Positions 1-9,648 of a DNA stretch of 64,000 bases are shown piece by piece (position 1 is the stretch's first letter; each line of letters opens with the position of its first letter). This DNA is from Thioclava marina (GTDB lineage Bacteria > Pseudomonadota > Alphaproteobacteria > Rhodobacterales > Rhodobacteraceae), in assembly GCF_002020135.1 (NCBI RefSeq), contig NZ_MPZS01000001.1, positions 868,001 through 932,000 on the forward strand. The letters run 5' to 3'. A program made the translations under genes and the position numbers. Below the pieces are notes generated by a model. That model was not told the origin of the DNA, made no database searches, and saw nothing but the letters and a program-made list of their open reading frames with translations.

Positions 1-383
1 ATCACCCGGCGCGCGGCCGCGCTGTCGGCGGGCGGCGGGGCGACCATGAACATGTAGGTGAGGGTGCCGGTTTCGTCGGGCTTGCCGTCATTGAGCGGCA
101 CCAGATCGGTATCCCAGAACCCTTGCGTCGGGGGCAGGCCCATCGCGGTGATGATCGCACCCGAGGGGATCTTCTCGACCGTCAGGCTCGAGACTTGCGC
201 GACGGGCTGCTGATGGGCCTTGCCCACCTTCGTCGGATAGCCGCCGCGCGGGGCAAGCGTCTGGCTCTGCTCGACGCGATCCTTGCCGAACCAGTTGAAC
301 GGATTGATCTTGCTGTCGCGGATACGGCCGCAGCCGGCGGTCGCGATAGTCAAGGCAAGTGCCGCGATCAAAGCTTTCTTCAT
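1..383 (-). CDS. Lipoprotein, C-terminus cut by window edge
   Basis: The frame opens at an ATG at 383 and runs off the left edge, so about 127 residues are visible. It begins MKKALIAALALTIATAGCGR, a lipoprotein signal with a Cys at residue 18. A segment further in (AIITAMGLPPTQGFWDTDLV) resembles the [16 protein letters not shown] segment of the lipoprotein at 4990-5451, so the two look like distant paralogues. The function is unknown; this type recurs in Rhodobacteraceae as a small envelope lipoprotein. It is divergent from sufE, with about 125 bases between the two starts for both promoters. Confidence 0.75.
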   Translation of the reverse strand, partial: MKKALIAALALTIATAGCGRIRDSKINPFNWFGKDRVEQSQTLAPRGGYPTKVGKAHQQPVAQVSSLTVEKIPSGAIITAMGLPPTQGFWDTDLVPLNDGKPDETGTLTYMFMVAPPPADSAAARRV

Positions 384-509
384 GGTGGCTCCGATACTGT
401 CCCTGCCCTCTGGTAGCCCATTGCGTCAGTTTTGAAAAGCCGCGTCTGGACCCTGCGCGGGAGAGCCGCTACCCAAGGGACAGACGAGAAGTGCAAGGAT
501 GGCAAACCC

Positions 510-938
510 ATGGCAAGCGAAGCCTTTGAAGAGATCGCCGAGACCTTCGAATTCCTCGATGACTGGGAGGACCGCTATCGTCACGTAATCGAGCTGGGCC
601 GCGAATTGCCGCCCCTCGACGAGGCGGTGAAGGTGCCCGCAACCAAGGTGGAGGGATGCGCGAGCCAGGTCTGGCTCCTGCCGCGCATCGAGGGCACCGG
701 ACCGCAGGCAAGCTTCGATTTTCAGGGCGAGAGCGACGCGATGATCGTGCAGGGCCTGATTGCGATCCTGCATGCGCTGTATTCGGGCCTGAGCGTCGAA
801 GAGGTTCTGAAAGTGGATGCCACGGCAGAGCTGGGGCGTCTGGGGCTGAACGACCACCTCTCGGCGCAGCGCTCCAATGGCTTGCGCGCGATGGTGGAGC
901 GGATCCGCAAGCTGGCCGGTGAAGCGGCTGCGGCCTGA
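510..938 (+). CDS. sufE: SufE family cysteine desulfuration protein
   Basis: A 142-residue protein starting MASEAFEEIAETF. SufE accepts persulfide sulfur from the SufS cysteine desulfurase and passes it to the SufBCD Fe-S scaffold in the cytoplasm. The family core is visible: an N-terminal helix with FEFLDDWEDRYRHVIELG, then KVEGCASQVWL, whose Cys (about residue 51) is the sulfur-accepting residue. The length matches the family. The ATG at 510 was preferred over an in-frame upstream start at 432 because homology begins there and an AAGGA lies about 11 bases upstream. No suf operon is visible, so it is a stand-alone copy, as is common in alphaproteobacteria. Confidence 0.9.
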   Translation: MASEAFEEIAETFEFLDDWEDRYRHVIELGRELPPLDEAVKVPATKVEGCASQVWLLPRIEGTGPQASFDFQGESDAMIVQGLIAILHALYSGLSVEEVLKVDATAELGRLGLNDHLSAQRSNGLRAMVERIRKLAGEAAAA

Positions 939-1128
939 TCTTATCGCCAAGCCGCGACGAGGGACGCACCCGACCCTTGGGTGGGCGCGTTACCGTCCTG
1001 CGTGGTCTGCGCTTTATCTCAAAAGCCCGCATGCCGGGTGAACCCGCGAGACCTCGCCAATGCGCCCTCCCGGGGGGAGGGTCGGGCGCGGCCCGGGGCT
1101 GGTCGCCCCGCGCCAGAGCTCAAAACGA

Positions 1129-1154
1129 AAACGGCCGGTCCATCGACCGGCCGT
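1129..1154 (-). terminator. Rho-independent terminator of pntAB
   Basis: A perfect 10-bp stem ACGGCCGGTC/GACCGGCCGT with a 4-nt loop. Read on the minus strand it is followed by TTTCGTTTTG, and it lies 24 bases past the pntB stop. Confidence 0.85.
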
Positions 1155-1177
1155 CTCCATTTCCATTCATCCGAAGA

Positions 1178-2653
1178 TCAGTCGATCAACGGCAGAAGCT
1201 GGTTCACCGAGTCCTTGGCGTCGCCATAGAACATCCGCGTGTTCTCCTTGTAAAAGAGCGGGTTCTCGATGCCCGAGTAGCCGGTGCCCTGACCACGCTT
1301 CGAGACAAACACCTGCTTGGCCTTCCACACTTCCAGAACCGGCATGCCGGCGATCGGCGAATTCGGGTCTTCCTGTGCGGCGGGGTTCACGATGTCGTTC
1401 GAGCCGATCACGATCACCACGTCGGTATCGGGGAAGTCCTCGTTGATCTCGTCCATTTCCAGAACGATGTCGTAAGGCACCTTCGCCTCGGCCAGCAGCA
1501 CGTTCATGTGGCCCGGCAGACGGCCCGCGACCGGGTGGATCGCGAAGCGCACGTCCTTGCCCTGCGCGCGCAGCTTGCGGGTCAGTTCCGACACCGCTTG
1601 CTGAGCCTGCGCCACGGCCATGCCGTAACCCGGCACGATGATGACCGAATCCGCGTCACGCAGCGCCGAGGCCACGCCATCGGCGTCGATCGCGACCTGC
1701 TCGCCCTCGACTTCCATCGCGGGACCGGTGGTGTTGCCGAAGCCGCCGAGGATCACCGAGACGAACGAACGGTTCATCGCCTTGCACATGATGTAGGACA
1801 GGATCGCACCCGAAGAGCCGACCAGCGCGCCGGTCACGATCAGAAGGTCGTTGCCCAGCGAGAAGCCGATCGCCGCCGCGGCCCAGCCCGAATAGGAGTT
1901 CAGCATCGAGACCACGACCGGCATGTCGGCGCCGCCGATCCCCATGATCAGGTGGTAGCCGATGAAGAAGGCCAGAAGCGTCATCGCGATCAGCGCCCAG
2001 GCGCCAGCACCGTTCATGAAGGCGATCAGCAGGACGACCGACAGGATCGCGGCGCCTGCATTGAGCATGTGCCCGCCCGGCAGCTTGGTCGCCTTCGAGG
2101 TGACCTTGCCCGCGAGTTTGCCGAAGGCAACGACCGAACCAGTGAAGGTCACTGCACCGATGAACACGCCAAGGAACAGTTCGACGCGCAGGATCGACAG
2201 TTCGACCGGCGATTTATGCGCGATCAGCGCCGCGAAGCCGCGCAGGCCCTTTTCATGCAGCGCCGCCGCCATGCCCGCCTCGTTGAGCGAAGGCGACATC
2301 GAGGCCTTGATCGACATCACGTTGGCCATCTCGATATAGGCGTTGTAGCCCACGAAGACGGCGGCGAGACCGACCAGCGAGTGCATCGCGGCAACCAGCT
2401 GGGGCATCTCGGTCATCTGAACGCGGTTCGCCACGAACCAGCCGATGATGCCGCCGGCAGCGATCATCACCACCGAAATCAGCCAGAGGCCCGAGCCGGG
2501 GCCGATCAGCGTGGCGACAACCGCCAGCGCCATACCCACGATGCCGTACCAGACCGCCCGCTTGGCGCTTTCCTGCCCCGAGAGGCCGCCCAGCGAGAGG
2601 ATGAAGAGAACTGCCGAAACGACATAGGCAGCGGTCGAGAATCCGTTTTCCAT
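1178..2653 (-). CDS. pntB: NAD(P) transhydrogenase beta subunit
   Basis: A 491-residue integral membrane protein. The N-terminal half is a series of hydrophobic helices (the proton channel). The C-terminal third is the NADP(H)-binding domain III, with [15 protein letters not shown] followed by [27 protein letters not shown], both characteristic of PntB. With PntA it couples proton entry to NADPH formation from NADH. The start at [12 protein letters not shown] is chosen because it follows AAGGGGG about 8 bases upstream and matches family N-termini. Thirteen bases separate it from the pntA stop, so the two are cotranscribed and end at the hairpin at 1129-1154. Confidence 0.95.
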   Translation of the reverse strand: MENGFSTAAYVVSAVLFILSLGGLSGQESAKRAVWYGIVGMALAVVATLIGPGSGLWLISVVMIAAGGIIGWFVANRVQMTEMPQLVAAMHSLVGLAAVFVGYNAYIEMANVMSIKASMSPSLNEAGMAAALHEKGLRGFAALIAHKSPVELSILRVELFLGVFIGAVTFTGSVVAFGKLAGKVTSKATKLPGGHMLNAGAAILSVVLLIAFMNGAGAWALIAMTLLAFFIGYHLIMGIGGADMPVVVSMLNSYSGWAAAAIGFSLGNDLLIVTGALVGSSGAILSYIMCKAMNRSFVSVILGGFGNTTGPAMEVEGEQVAIDADGVASALRDADSVIIVPGYGMAVAQAQQAVSELTRKLRAQGKDVRFAIHPVAGRLPGHMNVLLAEAKVPYDIVLEMDEINEDFPDTDVVIVIGSNDIVNPAAQEDPNSPIAGMPVLEVWKAKQVFVSKRGQGTGYSGIENPLFYKENTRMFYGDAKDSVNQLLPLID

Positions 2654-2666
2654 TGTCTCGGCCCCC

Positions 2667-4241
2667 TTACGATTTCTGGAACATGGCGAGCATGCGCCGA
2701 GTGACCATGAAGCCACCGAAGATGTTGATCCCGGCCATGAAGACCGACAGCGCCGCGAGCACGATCACGAGCCAGCTGCCCGAACCGATCTGCAACAGCG
2801 CGCCCAGGATGATGATCGAGGAGATCGCGTTGGTGACAGCCATCAGCGGCGTGTGCAGCGAGTGCGAAACGTTCCAGATCACCTGGAAGCCGATGAAGCA
2901 GCTCAGCACGAAGACGATGAAGTGCTGCATGAAGCTGGCAGGCGCCACGAGACCGACACCCAGAAGCACGATCGCGCCCACGGCGATCAGCGTCACCTGG
3001 CTCTTGGTCTGCGCCTTGAACGCGGCCACTTCGGCGGCGCGCTTTTCTTCCGGCGTCAGTTCCTTCGGCTTCTCGGTCGGCTTCTTCGCCGCGATCGCAG
3101 CCACTTTCGGCGGCGGCGGCGGGAAGGTGATCTCGCCCTGATAGGCGACCGTCGCGCCCCGGATCACGTCGTCTTCCATGTTATGGACGACGACACCGTC
3201 CTTCTCGGGCGTCAGGTCCGTCATCATGTGACGGATGTTGGTCGAGTAGAGCGTCGAGGACTGCTGCGCCATGCGCGACGGGAAGTCGGTATAGCCGACG
3301 ATGGTCACGCCATTGTCGGTCACGATCTTTTCGTCGGCCTTGGTCAGTTCGCAGTTGCCGCCGCGCTCGGCGGCGAGGTCCACGATCACCGAGCCGGGCT
3401 TCATCGCCTCGACCATGTCCTTCGTCCACAGCACCGGAGCGTCGCGGCCCGGGATCAGCGCGGTGGTGATGACGATGTCGATATCGGGAGCCAGCTCGCG
3501 GAACTTCTTGAGCTGGGCCTCGCGGAACTCCGGCGAGGAGGGCGCGGCGTAGCCACCGGTGGCGGCCCCGTCGGTCTGCTCTTCCGCAAAATCGAGATAG
3601 ACGAACTCGGCGCCCATCGACTCGATCTGTTCGGCCACTTCGGGACGCACGTCGAAAGCGTAGGTGATCGCGCCGAGCGAGGTCGAGGCCCCGATCGCGG
3701 CAAGACCGGCCACACCGGCGCCGACCACGAGCACTTTCGCCGGGGGAACCTTGCCCGCCGCCGTCACCTGACCGGTGAAGAAGCGGCCGAAGTTGTTACC
3801 GGCCTCGATCACCGCGCGATAGCCCGCGATATTGGCCATGGACGACAGCGCGTCCATTTTCTGGGCGCGCGAGATCCGCGGCACCATGTCCATCGCGATC
3901 ACATTCGCGCCGGTCTTCTCGGCGGCCTTCAGAAGCTCTTCGTTCTGGGCCGGGTAGAAGAAGGAGATCAGGGTCTGGCCGGGTTTCAGGCGCTTGACCT
4001 CGACATCGGTGGGGGGTCGTACCTTGACGACGAAATCCACCTCCTTGAAGAGCGCCGCGGCGGTCTTGATCACCGTCACGTTCGCGGCTTCATAAGCTGC
4101 ATCGGTGAAGCCCGCCTTGAGCCCCGCCCCTGCTTCGATGAAGCACTCATGGCCCAGCTTCTGCAATTGCAGAGCCGAGTCGGGCGTCATGGCGACCCGC
4201 GCCTCACCCTCGAAAATCTCCTTCGGAGCTCCGATTTTCAC
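2667..4241 (-). CDS. pntA: NAD(P) transhydrogenase alpha subunit (fused form)
   Basis: A 524-residue protein starting at a GTG ([20 protein letters not shown]), placed 7 bases after AGGGGG. Residues 1 to about 370 are the NAD(H)-binding domain I, with the Rossmann motif [16 protein letters not shown] Pro/Lys-rich linker ([15 protein letters not shown]) follows, then three or four C-terminal membrane helices (for example [15 protein letters not shown]). Some alphaproteobacteria split this into PntAA and PntAB; here it is one chain, as in enterobacteria. The N-terminal extension upstream of the GTG is not supported by homology. It forms an operon with pntB. Confidence 0.95.
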   Translation of the reverse strand: MKIGAPKEIFEGEARVAMTPDSALQLQKLGHECFIEAGAGLKAGFTDAAYEAANVTVIKTAAALFKEVDFVVKVRPPTDVEVKRLKPGQTLISFFYPAQNEELLKAAEKTGANVIAMDMVPRISRAQKMDALSSMANIAGYRAVIEAGNNFGRFFTGQVTAAGKVPPAKVLVVGAGVAGLAAIGASTSLGAITYAFDVRPEVAEQIESMGAEFVYLDFAEEQTDGAATGGYAAPSSPEFREAQLKKFRELAPDIDIVITTALIPGRDAPVLWTKDMVEAMKPGSVIVDLAAERGGNCELTKADEKIVTDNGVTIVGYTDFPSRMAQQSSTLYSTNIRHMMTDLTPEKDGVVVHNMEDDVIRGATVAYQGEITFPPPPPKVAAIAAKKPTEKPKELTPEEKRAAEVAAFKAQTKSQVTLIAVGAIVLLGVGLVAPASFMQHFIVFVLSCFIGFQVIWNVSHSLHTPLMAVTNAISSIIILGALLQIGSGSWLVIVLAALSVFMAGINIFGGFMVTRRMLAMFQKS

Positions 4242-4393
4242 TGTAACTCCCCCTTGATAGCGGCGCATTCGCCCAGCGGCTCGCACGCCCGGAATCTGGC
4301 GATGCCTTCCTTAGCATCGCGCAATAATGTTTCACAAGCACCGATGCGCCGTAAAACCTTGTTAATCTGTCGCAGCCGAGATCACGCAGTCGT

Positions 4394-4409
4394 GTATACC
4401 ATTGGATAC
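4394..4409. promoter_or_regulatory. Imperfect palindrome upstream of pntA
   Basis: GTATACCATTGGATAC is an interrupted near-palindrome (GTAT...ATAC with central CCATTGG), about 153 bases upstream of the pntA GTG. The 286-base gap 4242-4527 between pntA and the methyltransferase gene has no other convincing gene or hairpin. The site could be an operator for a GntR- or LacI-type regulator; the family is a guess. Confidence 0.3.
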
Positions 4410-4527
4410 CGTTTTAAATCCGTTTTTTCGCATGAATTTCAAAGCCCTAAGCCACATCCCGTCGGGAAGCGCGGCAAATCCGCCCGCGCGACTTTTTTGC
4501 ACGCGCAGCATTTTCGCCACATGGCGT

Positions 4528-4980
4528 TCAGAGCCAGCGGCGGGTGCGGGCGCGATAGGCGGCGTAGCTCTCGCCGAAATGCGCCGCGATCCGAGCCTCC
4601 TCGCCCAGAATGTAGCGACGGGTGATGAACGCCATGAAAAGCGGCACCAGCAAGAGCCCCAGGGGCGCGTGCCAGTAAAGCGCCAGCCCCCCAAGCACCA
4701 GCGCATCCCCCAGATAGATCGGGTTGCGCGAGAACGCGAAGACGCCGGTGGTCACGAGGTCCGAGGGATCGCGACGCGGAATGAAGGTCGTATGATGGAG
4801 CACCATCTGCGCCGCCGCGATCGCCATCAGTGCAAGCCCCAGCCCGATCAAAGCTCCCCCTAGAGCCCGGTCATAAGGCAGCGGCGTCGCGGCCACCTGC
4901 GCCAAGGCCCAGGTGATCGCAGCAAAGACCGCCAGCCAGAGCGGCGGCAAATCGATTTCGCGCAGAAGCCTTCTGATCAT
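4528..4980 (-). CDS. Isoprenylcysteine methyltransferase-family membrane protein
   Basis: A 150-residue protein with about four membrane helices and the ICMT/PEMT-type C-terminal signature: GVFAFSRNPIYLGDALVLGG, then RRYILGEEARIAAHFGESYAAYRARTRRWL. The RNP-Y-G and E-E-x-x-L/A-x-x-x-F-G-x-x-Y-x-x-Y pattern binds S-adenosylmethionine in this superfamily. The bacterial substrate is generally unknown (phospholipid, isoprenoid or small thiol), so no specific reaction is assigned. The gene lies 9 bases downstream of the lipoprotein gene 4990-5451 and is probably cotranscribed with it. Confidence 0.8.
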   Translation of the reverse strand: MIRRLLREIDLPPLWLAVFAAITWALAQVAATPLPYDRALGGALIGLGLALMAIAAAQMVLHHTTFIPRRDPSDLVTTGVFAFSRNPIYLGDALVLGGLALYWHAPLGLLLVPLFMAFITRRYILGEEARIAAHFGESYAAYRARTRRWL

Positions 4981-4989
4981 CGCAGGCCC

Positions 4990-5451
4990 TCAGAGCCGGT
5001 AGACCACGAGCTCGGGCAGCTCGGTCAGAGGAACCTCGAGCAGACGCAACGCGGGCAACGACACTTCCGAGCCTGACCCTGCGGGTTTGCCCGAGGGGAT
5101 CAGCGTCACCTTGGCGGATTTGCCGGTTTTCGGATCCTCGATTCGGCCCTCGGCCTCGGCGCTCACCAACCCGGTACGCACCCAGAAACCGGGTTGCGTC
5201 GGGTCTCCAAGACTTGCGATCGTCGCGCCCAGCCGCTCTTCACCGCCGGAGGGTTTCTTCGCGGCCTCGGCCCGCTGCGCGGCAGTGGTAGTGTCGAGCG
5301 CCTCGGCACTGGTCGCGGTGGGCTTGGGCATCGGGGCCACAACCGGCGCCGGGGCGGGCGCGGGCGCTGCGGTTTTCGTGCTCGGCCCGAGCCCCAGCGT
5401 CGCGCAGCCCGCAAGCGGGCCGAGCAGGGCGGCCAGAAGGAAAATACGCAT
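4990..5451 (-). CDS. Alanine/proline-rich lipoprotein
   Basis: A 153-residue lipoprotein. The signal [20 protein letters not shown] has an L-A-G-C lipobox. An Ala/Pro-rich linker follows (residues about 30-50), then a compact domain with [16 protein letters not shown] and the C-terminal [10 protein letters not shown]. Of two nearby ATGs (5457 and 5451), the inner one is chosen because GAGGAGG then sits 6 bases upstream; it abuts the outer ATG. The C-terminal domain resembles part of the truncated lipoprotein at the left edge. The function is unknown; outer-membrane attachment is inferred from the lipobox. Confidence 0.75.
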   Translation of the reverse strand: MRIFLLAALLGPLAGCATLGLGPSTKTAAPAPAPAPVVAPMPKPTATSAEALDTTTAAQRAEAAKKPSGGEERLGATIASLGDPTQPGFWVRTGLVSAEAEGRIEDPKTGKSAKVTLIPSGKPAGSGSEVSLPALRLLEVPLTELPELVVYRL

Positions 5452-5571
5452 TCTCATCCTCCTCGATTTGCCCCGAGCTTAGGCGGCTTGGATCGTCGGC
5501 GCCATCCCTTGCCGCGCGCAAGCCCGCTTGACCCCTTGCCGCCCTGCGGCCCTCGGCTTACTTTCCCAGCC

Positions 5572-6579
5572 ATGGAACACGCGCCCCTCATCGACCCTTT
5601 CGCCCGCCCGATTGACTATCTGCGGGTCTCGGTCACCGACCGCTGCGATTTTCGCTGCACCTATTGCATGGCCGAGCACATGCAGTTCCTGCCGAAAAAG
5701 GAACTCCTGACGCTGGAAGAACTCGACCGGCTCTGTTCGGCCTTCATCTCGCTGGGCGTGAAAAAACTGCGCATCACCGGCGGCGAGCCGCTGGTGCGGC
5801 GCGATATCATGACCTTTTTCCGCTCGATCGCGCGCCATCTCGACAGCGGCGCGCTGCGCGAGCTGACGCTGACCACGAACGGCTCGCAACTGGCGCGCTT
5901 CGCCGATGAGTTGGCCGATCTGGGGATGAAGCGGATCAATGTCTCGCTCGACACGCTGGTGCCGGAAAAATTCGCCGAGATCACCCGCTGGGGGCGGCTC
6001 GATCAGGTGCTCAAAGGTCTTGAGGCCGCGAAACGCGCGGGGCTGAGGGTCAAGATCAACACCGTCGCGCTGAAAGGCTTCAACGAGGACGAGCTGTTCC
6101 CGCTGATCGACTGGTGCGCCGCCGAGGGCCACGACCTGACCTTCATCGAGGTGATGCCGATGGGAGAGATGGGCGAGGAGCTGCGTCTCGATCAATATTG
6201 GCCGCTCTCGGATGTGCGCAAGGCGATGGCGGAGCGGTTCACACTGACCGAACTCGATGAATCCACGGGCGGGCCTGCACGCTATGTGCGCCTTGAGGAA
6301 ACCGGGCAGAAGATCGGTTTCATCACGCCGCTCACCCATAATTTCTGCGAAAGCTGCAACCGCGTGCGCGTGACCTGCACGGGCGAGCTGTTCATGTGTC
6401 TCGGACAGGAAGACAATGCCGATCTGCGCGCGCCCTTGCGTGCGAGCGCCGATGACGCGCCCCTCATCGAGGCGATCCGTGCCGCCATCGCGCGCAAGCC
6501 CAAGGGCCACGATTTCGACTATTCGCGCCAGAAGGTCAAAGGCCAGATGTCGCGCCATATGAGCCATACCGGCGGATGA
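5572..6579 (+). CDS. moaA: GTP 3',8-cyclase (molybdopterin step 1)
   Basis: A 335-residue radical-SAM enzyme that converts GTP to 3',8-cyclo-GTP, the first step of molybdenum cofactor synthesis. Cys25, Cys29 and Cys32 (CDFRCTYC) bind the radical [4Fe-4S] cluster. GGEPLVRRD follows as the SAM-binding glycine motif. Cys259, Cys262 and Cys276 ([11 protein letters not shown]...MC) bind the second, substrate-binding cluster. The C-terminus ends in the double glycine (SHTGG) needed for activity. No other moa genes are in the window. The stop overlaps the next gene by four bases (ATGA). The start is the ATG matching the family N-terminus; an upstream extension reads through unrelated antisense DNA. 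Confidence 0.96.
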   Translation: MEHAPLIDPFARPIDYLRVSVTDRCDFRCTYCMAEHMQFLPKKELLTLEELDRLCSAFISLGVKKLRITGGEPLVRRDIMTFFRSIARHLDSGALRELTLTTNGSQLARFADELADLGMKRINVSLDTLVPEKFAEITRWGRLDQVLKGLEAAKRAGLRVKINTVALKGFNEDELFPLIDWCAAEGHDLTFIEVMPMGEMGEELRLDQYWPLSDVRKAMAERFTLTELDESTGGPARYVRLEETGQKIGFITPLTHNFCESCNRVRVTCTGELFMCLGQEDNADLRAPLRASADDAPLIEAIRAAIARKPKGHDFDYSRQKVKGQMSRHMSHTGG

Positions 6580-7037
6580 GCCCCAAGGCCCAGCGTGCAG
6601 CCCGCGCGTTTGTCGCGGGGCTGATCGGGGCAGCCATCATCGCGCTCAGTCTCTGGGCGCATCTGGTTATCGGCAATTTCGACGTGCTCTCCGGGCTCGG
6701 CTATGCCGGACCGGGATCGCGCCCGGTCACCGAACTCGGGCTCTTGCTGGACGCTGGACGTTTCAGCGCGTTTCTGGTCCTGCCGCTGGCGCTGCTGGCC
6801 GCCTTTTCCGGGCCCTGGCCATTGCGGGCGCTGCTCGCGGTGCTTTTCGCTTTCGGGTGGTACTGGGCCGCCGAGCGGGTCGCGGGCGGGTTCGCCTCGG
6901 CCACGGGAGGCGGCTGGTTGCCAGGCGAGGCGTTTGCCGCGCTGATTTATCGCGACACGCTCACCCCCGTTGTCTGGACGCTCGCGGTCCTGACTTTTCT
7001 CTTCGTGATCTGGCGGTTGTGCCGACGTCCCGGCTGA
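6576..7037 (+). CDS. Unknown four-helix membrane protein
   Basis: A 153-residue hydrophobic protein overlapping the moaA stop by four bases, so probably translationally coupled to it. Hydrophobic stretches lie at about residues 12-30, 63-80, 84-103 and 132-148, separated by a Gly-rich loop ([11 protein letters not shown]) and [18 protein letters not shown] do not recognise the family. Cotranscription with moaA is the only functional hint. Confidence 0.65.
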   Translation: MSPKAQRAARAFVAGLIGAAIIALSLWAHLVIGNFDVLSGLGYAGPGSRPVTELGLLLDAGRFSAFLVLPLALLAAFSGPWPLRALLAVLFAFGWYWAAERVAGGFASATGGGWLPGEAFAALIYRDTLTPVVWTLAVLTFLFVIWRLCRRPG

Positions 7038-7055
7038 ACCGCCAGCCTGTACCAA

Positions 7056-7069
7056 GTGACCCAAATCAA
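7056..7069. promoter_or_regulatory. FNR/FnrL-like box before uspA-type gene
   Basis: GTGAC-CCAA-ATCAA matches 8 of 10 positions of the FNR consensus TTGAT-N4-ATCAA and is centred about 61 bases upstream of the stress-protein ATG. Oxygen control by an FnrL-type regulator is inferred; usp genes are frequent FNR-family targets. Confidence 0.5.
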
Positions 7070-7123
7070 TGCCCGCGTCGCTATTTTGCGCGATGCTTCA
7101 GCGAAGCGAAAGGAAGCCAGACC

Positions 7124-7531
7124 ATGTATTCCAATATCCTCGTGCCCGTGGCCTTCGATGACGAACACAATCCAGACGCGGCGCTGAACGTGGCGCGAAC
7201 GCTTGCCAGCGACGGCGCGCGGGTAACGCTCCTGCATGTGATGGAGGACGTGCCCGCCTATGCAATCAGCTACATGCCCGAAGGCTATGCCGACGAACTG
7301 CGCAAGGCGATCGAGCGCGACCTGAAATCGCGCGCGGCCGAGTTCGACAATGGCGCCTGGTCGATCGTCGAGGGGCAGGCGGGCCACGAGATCCTGTCCT
7401 GCGCCGAGGAGATCGGGGCCGATTGCATCGTCATCGCCTCGCATCGTCCGGGCTTCGGCGATTACCTCATCGGCTCGACCGCATCGCGGGTGGTGCGCCA
7501 CGCGAAATGCGCCGTCATGGTGATGCGCTGA
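7124..7531 (+). CDS. Universal stress protein (UspA family)
   Basis: A 135-residue single-domain Usp protein starting MYSNILVPVAFDDEH, after an AAGGAAG ribosome site. The C-terminal nucleotide loop is IASHRPGFGDYLIGSTASRVVRHAKCAVMVM, matching the G-x2-G-x9-G-S/T pattern of ATP-binding Usp proteins. Its role is stress survival, often under low oxygen, which fits the FNR-like site upstream. A second Usp protein with the same C-terminal pattern is at 63486-63917. Confidence 0.9.
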   Translation: MYSNILVPVAFDDEHNPDAALNVARTLASDGARVTLLHVMEDVPAYAISYMPEGYADELRKAIERDLKSRAAEFDNGAWSIVEGQAGHEILSCAEEIGADCIVIASHRPGFGDYLIGSTASRVVRHAKCAVMVMR

Positions 7532-7546
7532 GGCTGGCGGGGGACG

Positions 7547-8719
7547 TCACTCGGAGGGCAGCCGCGCCTCGATCATGCCGACGAACCAGCTTGCCCCGGC
7601 GGGCAGGATCGCATCGTTGAAATCATATTGCGCATGATGAAGCGGCGCGGAGTCGCCGTTTCCGATGAAGCCATAGGCTCCGGGGCGGGCTTCGAGCATA
7701 TAGGCGAAATCCTCCGCCCCCATCATCGGCGCGACCGCGCGATCCACATGGCCCGCGACCGCCTCGGCCACCTGCGCCGCCGCCTCGGCCGCCTGCGGGT
7801 CGTTGCGCGTCACCGGATAGCCGCGGCGATAATCGACGGTCGCACGCGCGTTATGGGTGACCGCCACGCCTTGAGCGATCTCGCGCAGACGGGTTTCGGC
7901 CAGATCGCGGGTCGCGGTGCTCATCGTGCGCACCGTCCCGCCAAGCGTCACCGAATTGCCGATCACGTTGAGCGCCTTTGACTCGGTCGCAAGCGTCGTG
8001 ACCGAGAGCACGATTTCCTCGAACGGATCGGCGGTGCGCGCCACGATGCTTTGCAGCGCGAGGATCAGGTGCGCGGCGATCGGAACCGGATCGCTCGTCT
8101 CCTGCGGCTTCGCGGCGTGACCGCCCTTGCCCTCCAGCGTGATCTCGAAGAAGTCCGCCGCCGCCATCATCGCGCCGGGACGGATCCCGAAAGAGCCCGC
8201 CGCCATTCCCGGCATGTTATGAAGCGCGTAGACTTCCTCGATTTCGAACCGCTCCATCAGCCCGTCGCGGATCATCGCGCGCGCGCCTGCCCCGCCCTCT
8301 TCGGCGGGCTGGAAGATCATTACTGCGCGACCCGAGAACGCTCGCGTCTCGCAAAGATATTTCGCCGCCGCCAGCAGGGTCGCCGTGTGCCCGTCATGGC
8401 CACAGGCATGCATCTTGCCGGGTATTTCCGAGGCATAGGCCGCGCCGGTCTTCTCCTCTACTGGCAGCGCGTCCATGTCGGCGCGCAGCCCCACGCAGCG
8501 CAGGCCGCCCTGGCGCGCGCCCTGCCCCTCGATCACCCCCACGACGCCGGTCTTGCCGATCCCCTCGACCACCTCGTCGCAGCCGAAAGACCGCAACAGC
8601 CCGGCAACCCGGCCCGAGGTGCGCGGCAGGTCATAAAGCAGTTCCGGATTGCGGTGGAAATCGTGGCGCCATTCCACCGCCTCGGGCAGCATATGGGCAA
8701 AACGGTTCTTGATCGGCAT
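7547..8719 (-). CDS. M20 family amidohydrolase (hippurate hydrolase-like)
   Basis: A 390-residue peptidase M20/HipO-type metal-dependent amidohydrolase. HACGHDGH at 104-111 and PAEEGGAGA around 139 supply the metal ligands (Cys106, His108, Glu140/141). A dimerisation domain starts near LEGKGGHAAKP, and MMGAEDFAYML near the C-terminus gives the last ligand. These enzymes cleave N-acyl amino acids such as hippurate, N-acetylated amino acids or IAA conjugates. The exact substrate cannot be read from the sequence. It is monocistronic, with no functional neighbour. Confidence 0.88.
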   Translation of the reverse strand: MPIKNRFAHMLPEAVEWRHDFHRNPELLYDLPRTSGRVAGLLRSFGCDEVVEGIGKTGVVGVIEGQGARQGGLRCVGLRADMDALPVEEKTGAAYASEIPGKMHACGHDGHTATLLAAAKYLCETRAFSGRAVMIFQPAEEGGAGARAMIRDGLMERFEIEEVYALHNMPGMAAGSFGIRPGAMMAAADFFEITLEGKGGHAAKPQETSDPVPIAAHLILALQSIVARTADPFEEIVLSVTTLATESKALNVIGNSVTLGGTVRTMSTATRDLAETRLREIAQGVAVTHNARATVDYRRGYPVTRNDPQAAEAAAQVAEAVAGHVDRAVAPMMGAEDFAYMLEARPGAYGFIGNGDSAPLHHAQYDFNDAILPAGASWFVGMIEARLPSE

Positions 8720-8808
8720 AGGCTCTCTCCGGCATTGCGGCCACCCTGCCCCGCACGTGGCGCGCGTGCAAGCGGGACCGGGGCAAGAGGGGCCGCGGCA
8801 AGCGGAGC

Positions 8809-9648
8809 TTAACGGAAAGTTATCGGCAGGGTGAAACTGTAACGCGCTTTCGCAAGGCCCTGCGGGGCGGCTGGAAAGCGGCCCGCGCGGCGCACCGCAT
8901 CAAGAGCAGCCTGATCGAGCGCAGCATTGCCCGAGCTTTTCGCGACCGCGGCTCCCAGCAATCGCCCGTCGCGTGCTACATTCAGCGCAACGACGACGCG
9001 CCCCGCACCGGCTCCTGCGGGCGGGGTTTTGTGTCGCTCCACCCGGGCGCGGATCTGCCCGCCCCAACTGCCCATGAGCGATCGGATCTGCCCCGCCGAG
9101 AGAGTGGCCGCCGGGGCGCTTTGATTGTCGCCCGCCGCGCCATTCGCGCCCTGCCCTGTTGCAAGCTGCTTGGGCTGGGCCCGCGAGGGCTGCGAAGGTT
9201 CGGGCTGGCGCGGGGCCGGCGCTTTCGGCCTCACCGGTTTCGTCTCGGGCTGCACGGGCTTCGCCAGCGGGCGCGGCGTCTCGGGCGGGGCCGGGTCCGC
9301 TTGCGCGGGCAAAGGCGCGTCGGGGGCGGGTGGCGCGGTCAGGGCCGAAGGGGCGGCGACCCGGGGCTGGTCCTGAGGTTGTGGTTCGGCGCTTTCGGGC
9401 TGCGCCTCCGGCGGAACGGGCTCGGCCATCTTGGGCTCTGAAGTTTCAAGCGCGGGCGGACGCTCCCACTGGGCGACCATCGCCTCCATCGCCGCCGAGG
9501 CGGGTGCGAGCGAGACCAGCGCCTCGCCCCCCTCGCCCGAAGATTGCGCGCCACCCGAAGGCGCGGGCTCCCAGATCGCAAGTACCCCGGCATGCACGCC
9601 AAGCGCCGCAAGGAGCGCTCCCGCAAAGGCCAGCCCCCGCGCGGTCAT
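8809..9648 (-). CDS. tonB: TonB-like energy transducer
   Basis: A 279-residue protein. One N-terminal anchor helix (LAFAGALLAALGVHAGVLAIW) is followed by about 130 residues very rich in Pro/Ala/Glu (the periplasm-spanning rod). The C-terminal TonB domain reads VVVALNVARDGRLLGAAVAKSSGNAALDQAALDAVRRAGRFP. It would transmit the ExbBD proton-driven force to outer-membrane siderophore, haem or cobalamin receptors. The start at 9648 overlaps the ExbD stop by four bases and begins at the anchor helix. It is the last gene of the exbB-exbD-exbD-tonB operon. Confidence 0.88.
   Translation of the reverse strand: MTARGLAFAGALLAALGVHAGVLAIWEPAPSGGAQSSGEGGEALVSLAPASAAMEAMVAQWERPPALETSEPKMAEPVPPEAQPESAEPQPQDQPRVAAPSALTAPPAPDAPLPAQADPAPPETPRPLAKPVQPETKPVRPKAPAPRQPEPSQPSRAQPKQLATGQGANGAAGDNQSAPAATLSAGQIRSLMGSWGGQIRARVERHKTPPAGAGAGRVVVALNVARDGRLLGAAVAKSSGNAALDQAALDAVRRAGRFPAAPQGLAKARYSFTLPITFR

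Noticed and set aside
977-2704. A 575-codon plus-strand frame opposite pntB
   Set aside because: Same antisense signature; pntB on the other strand has clear domain motifs and a terminator in place.
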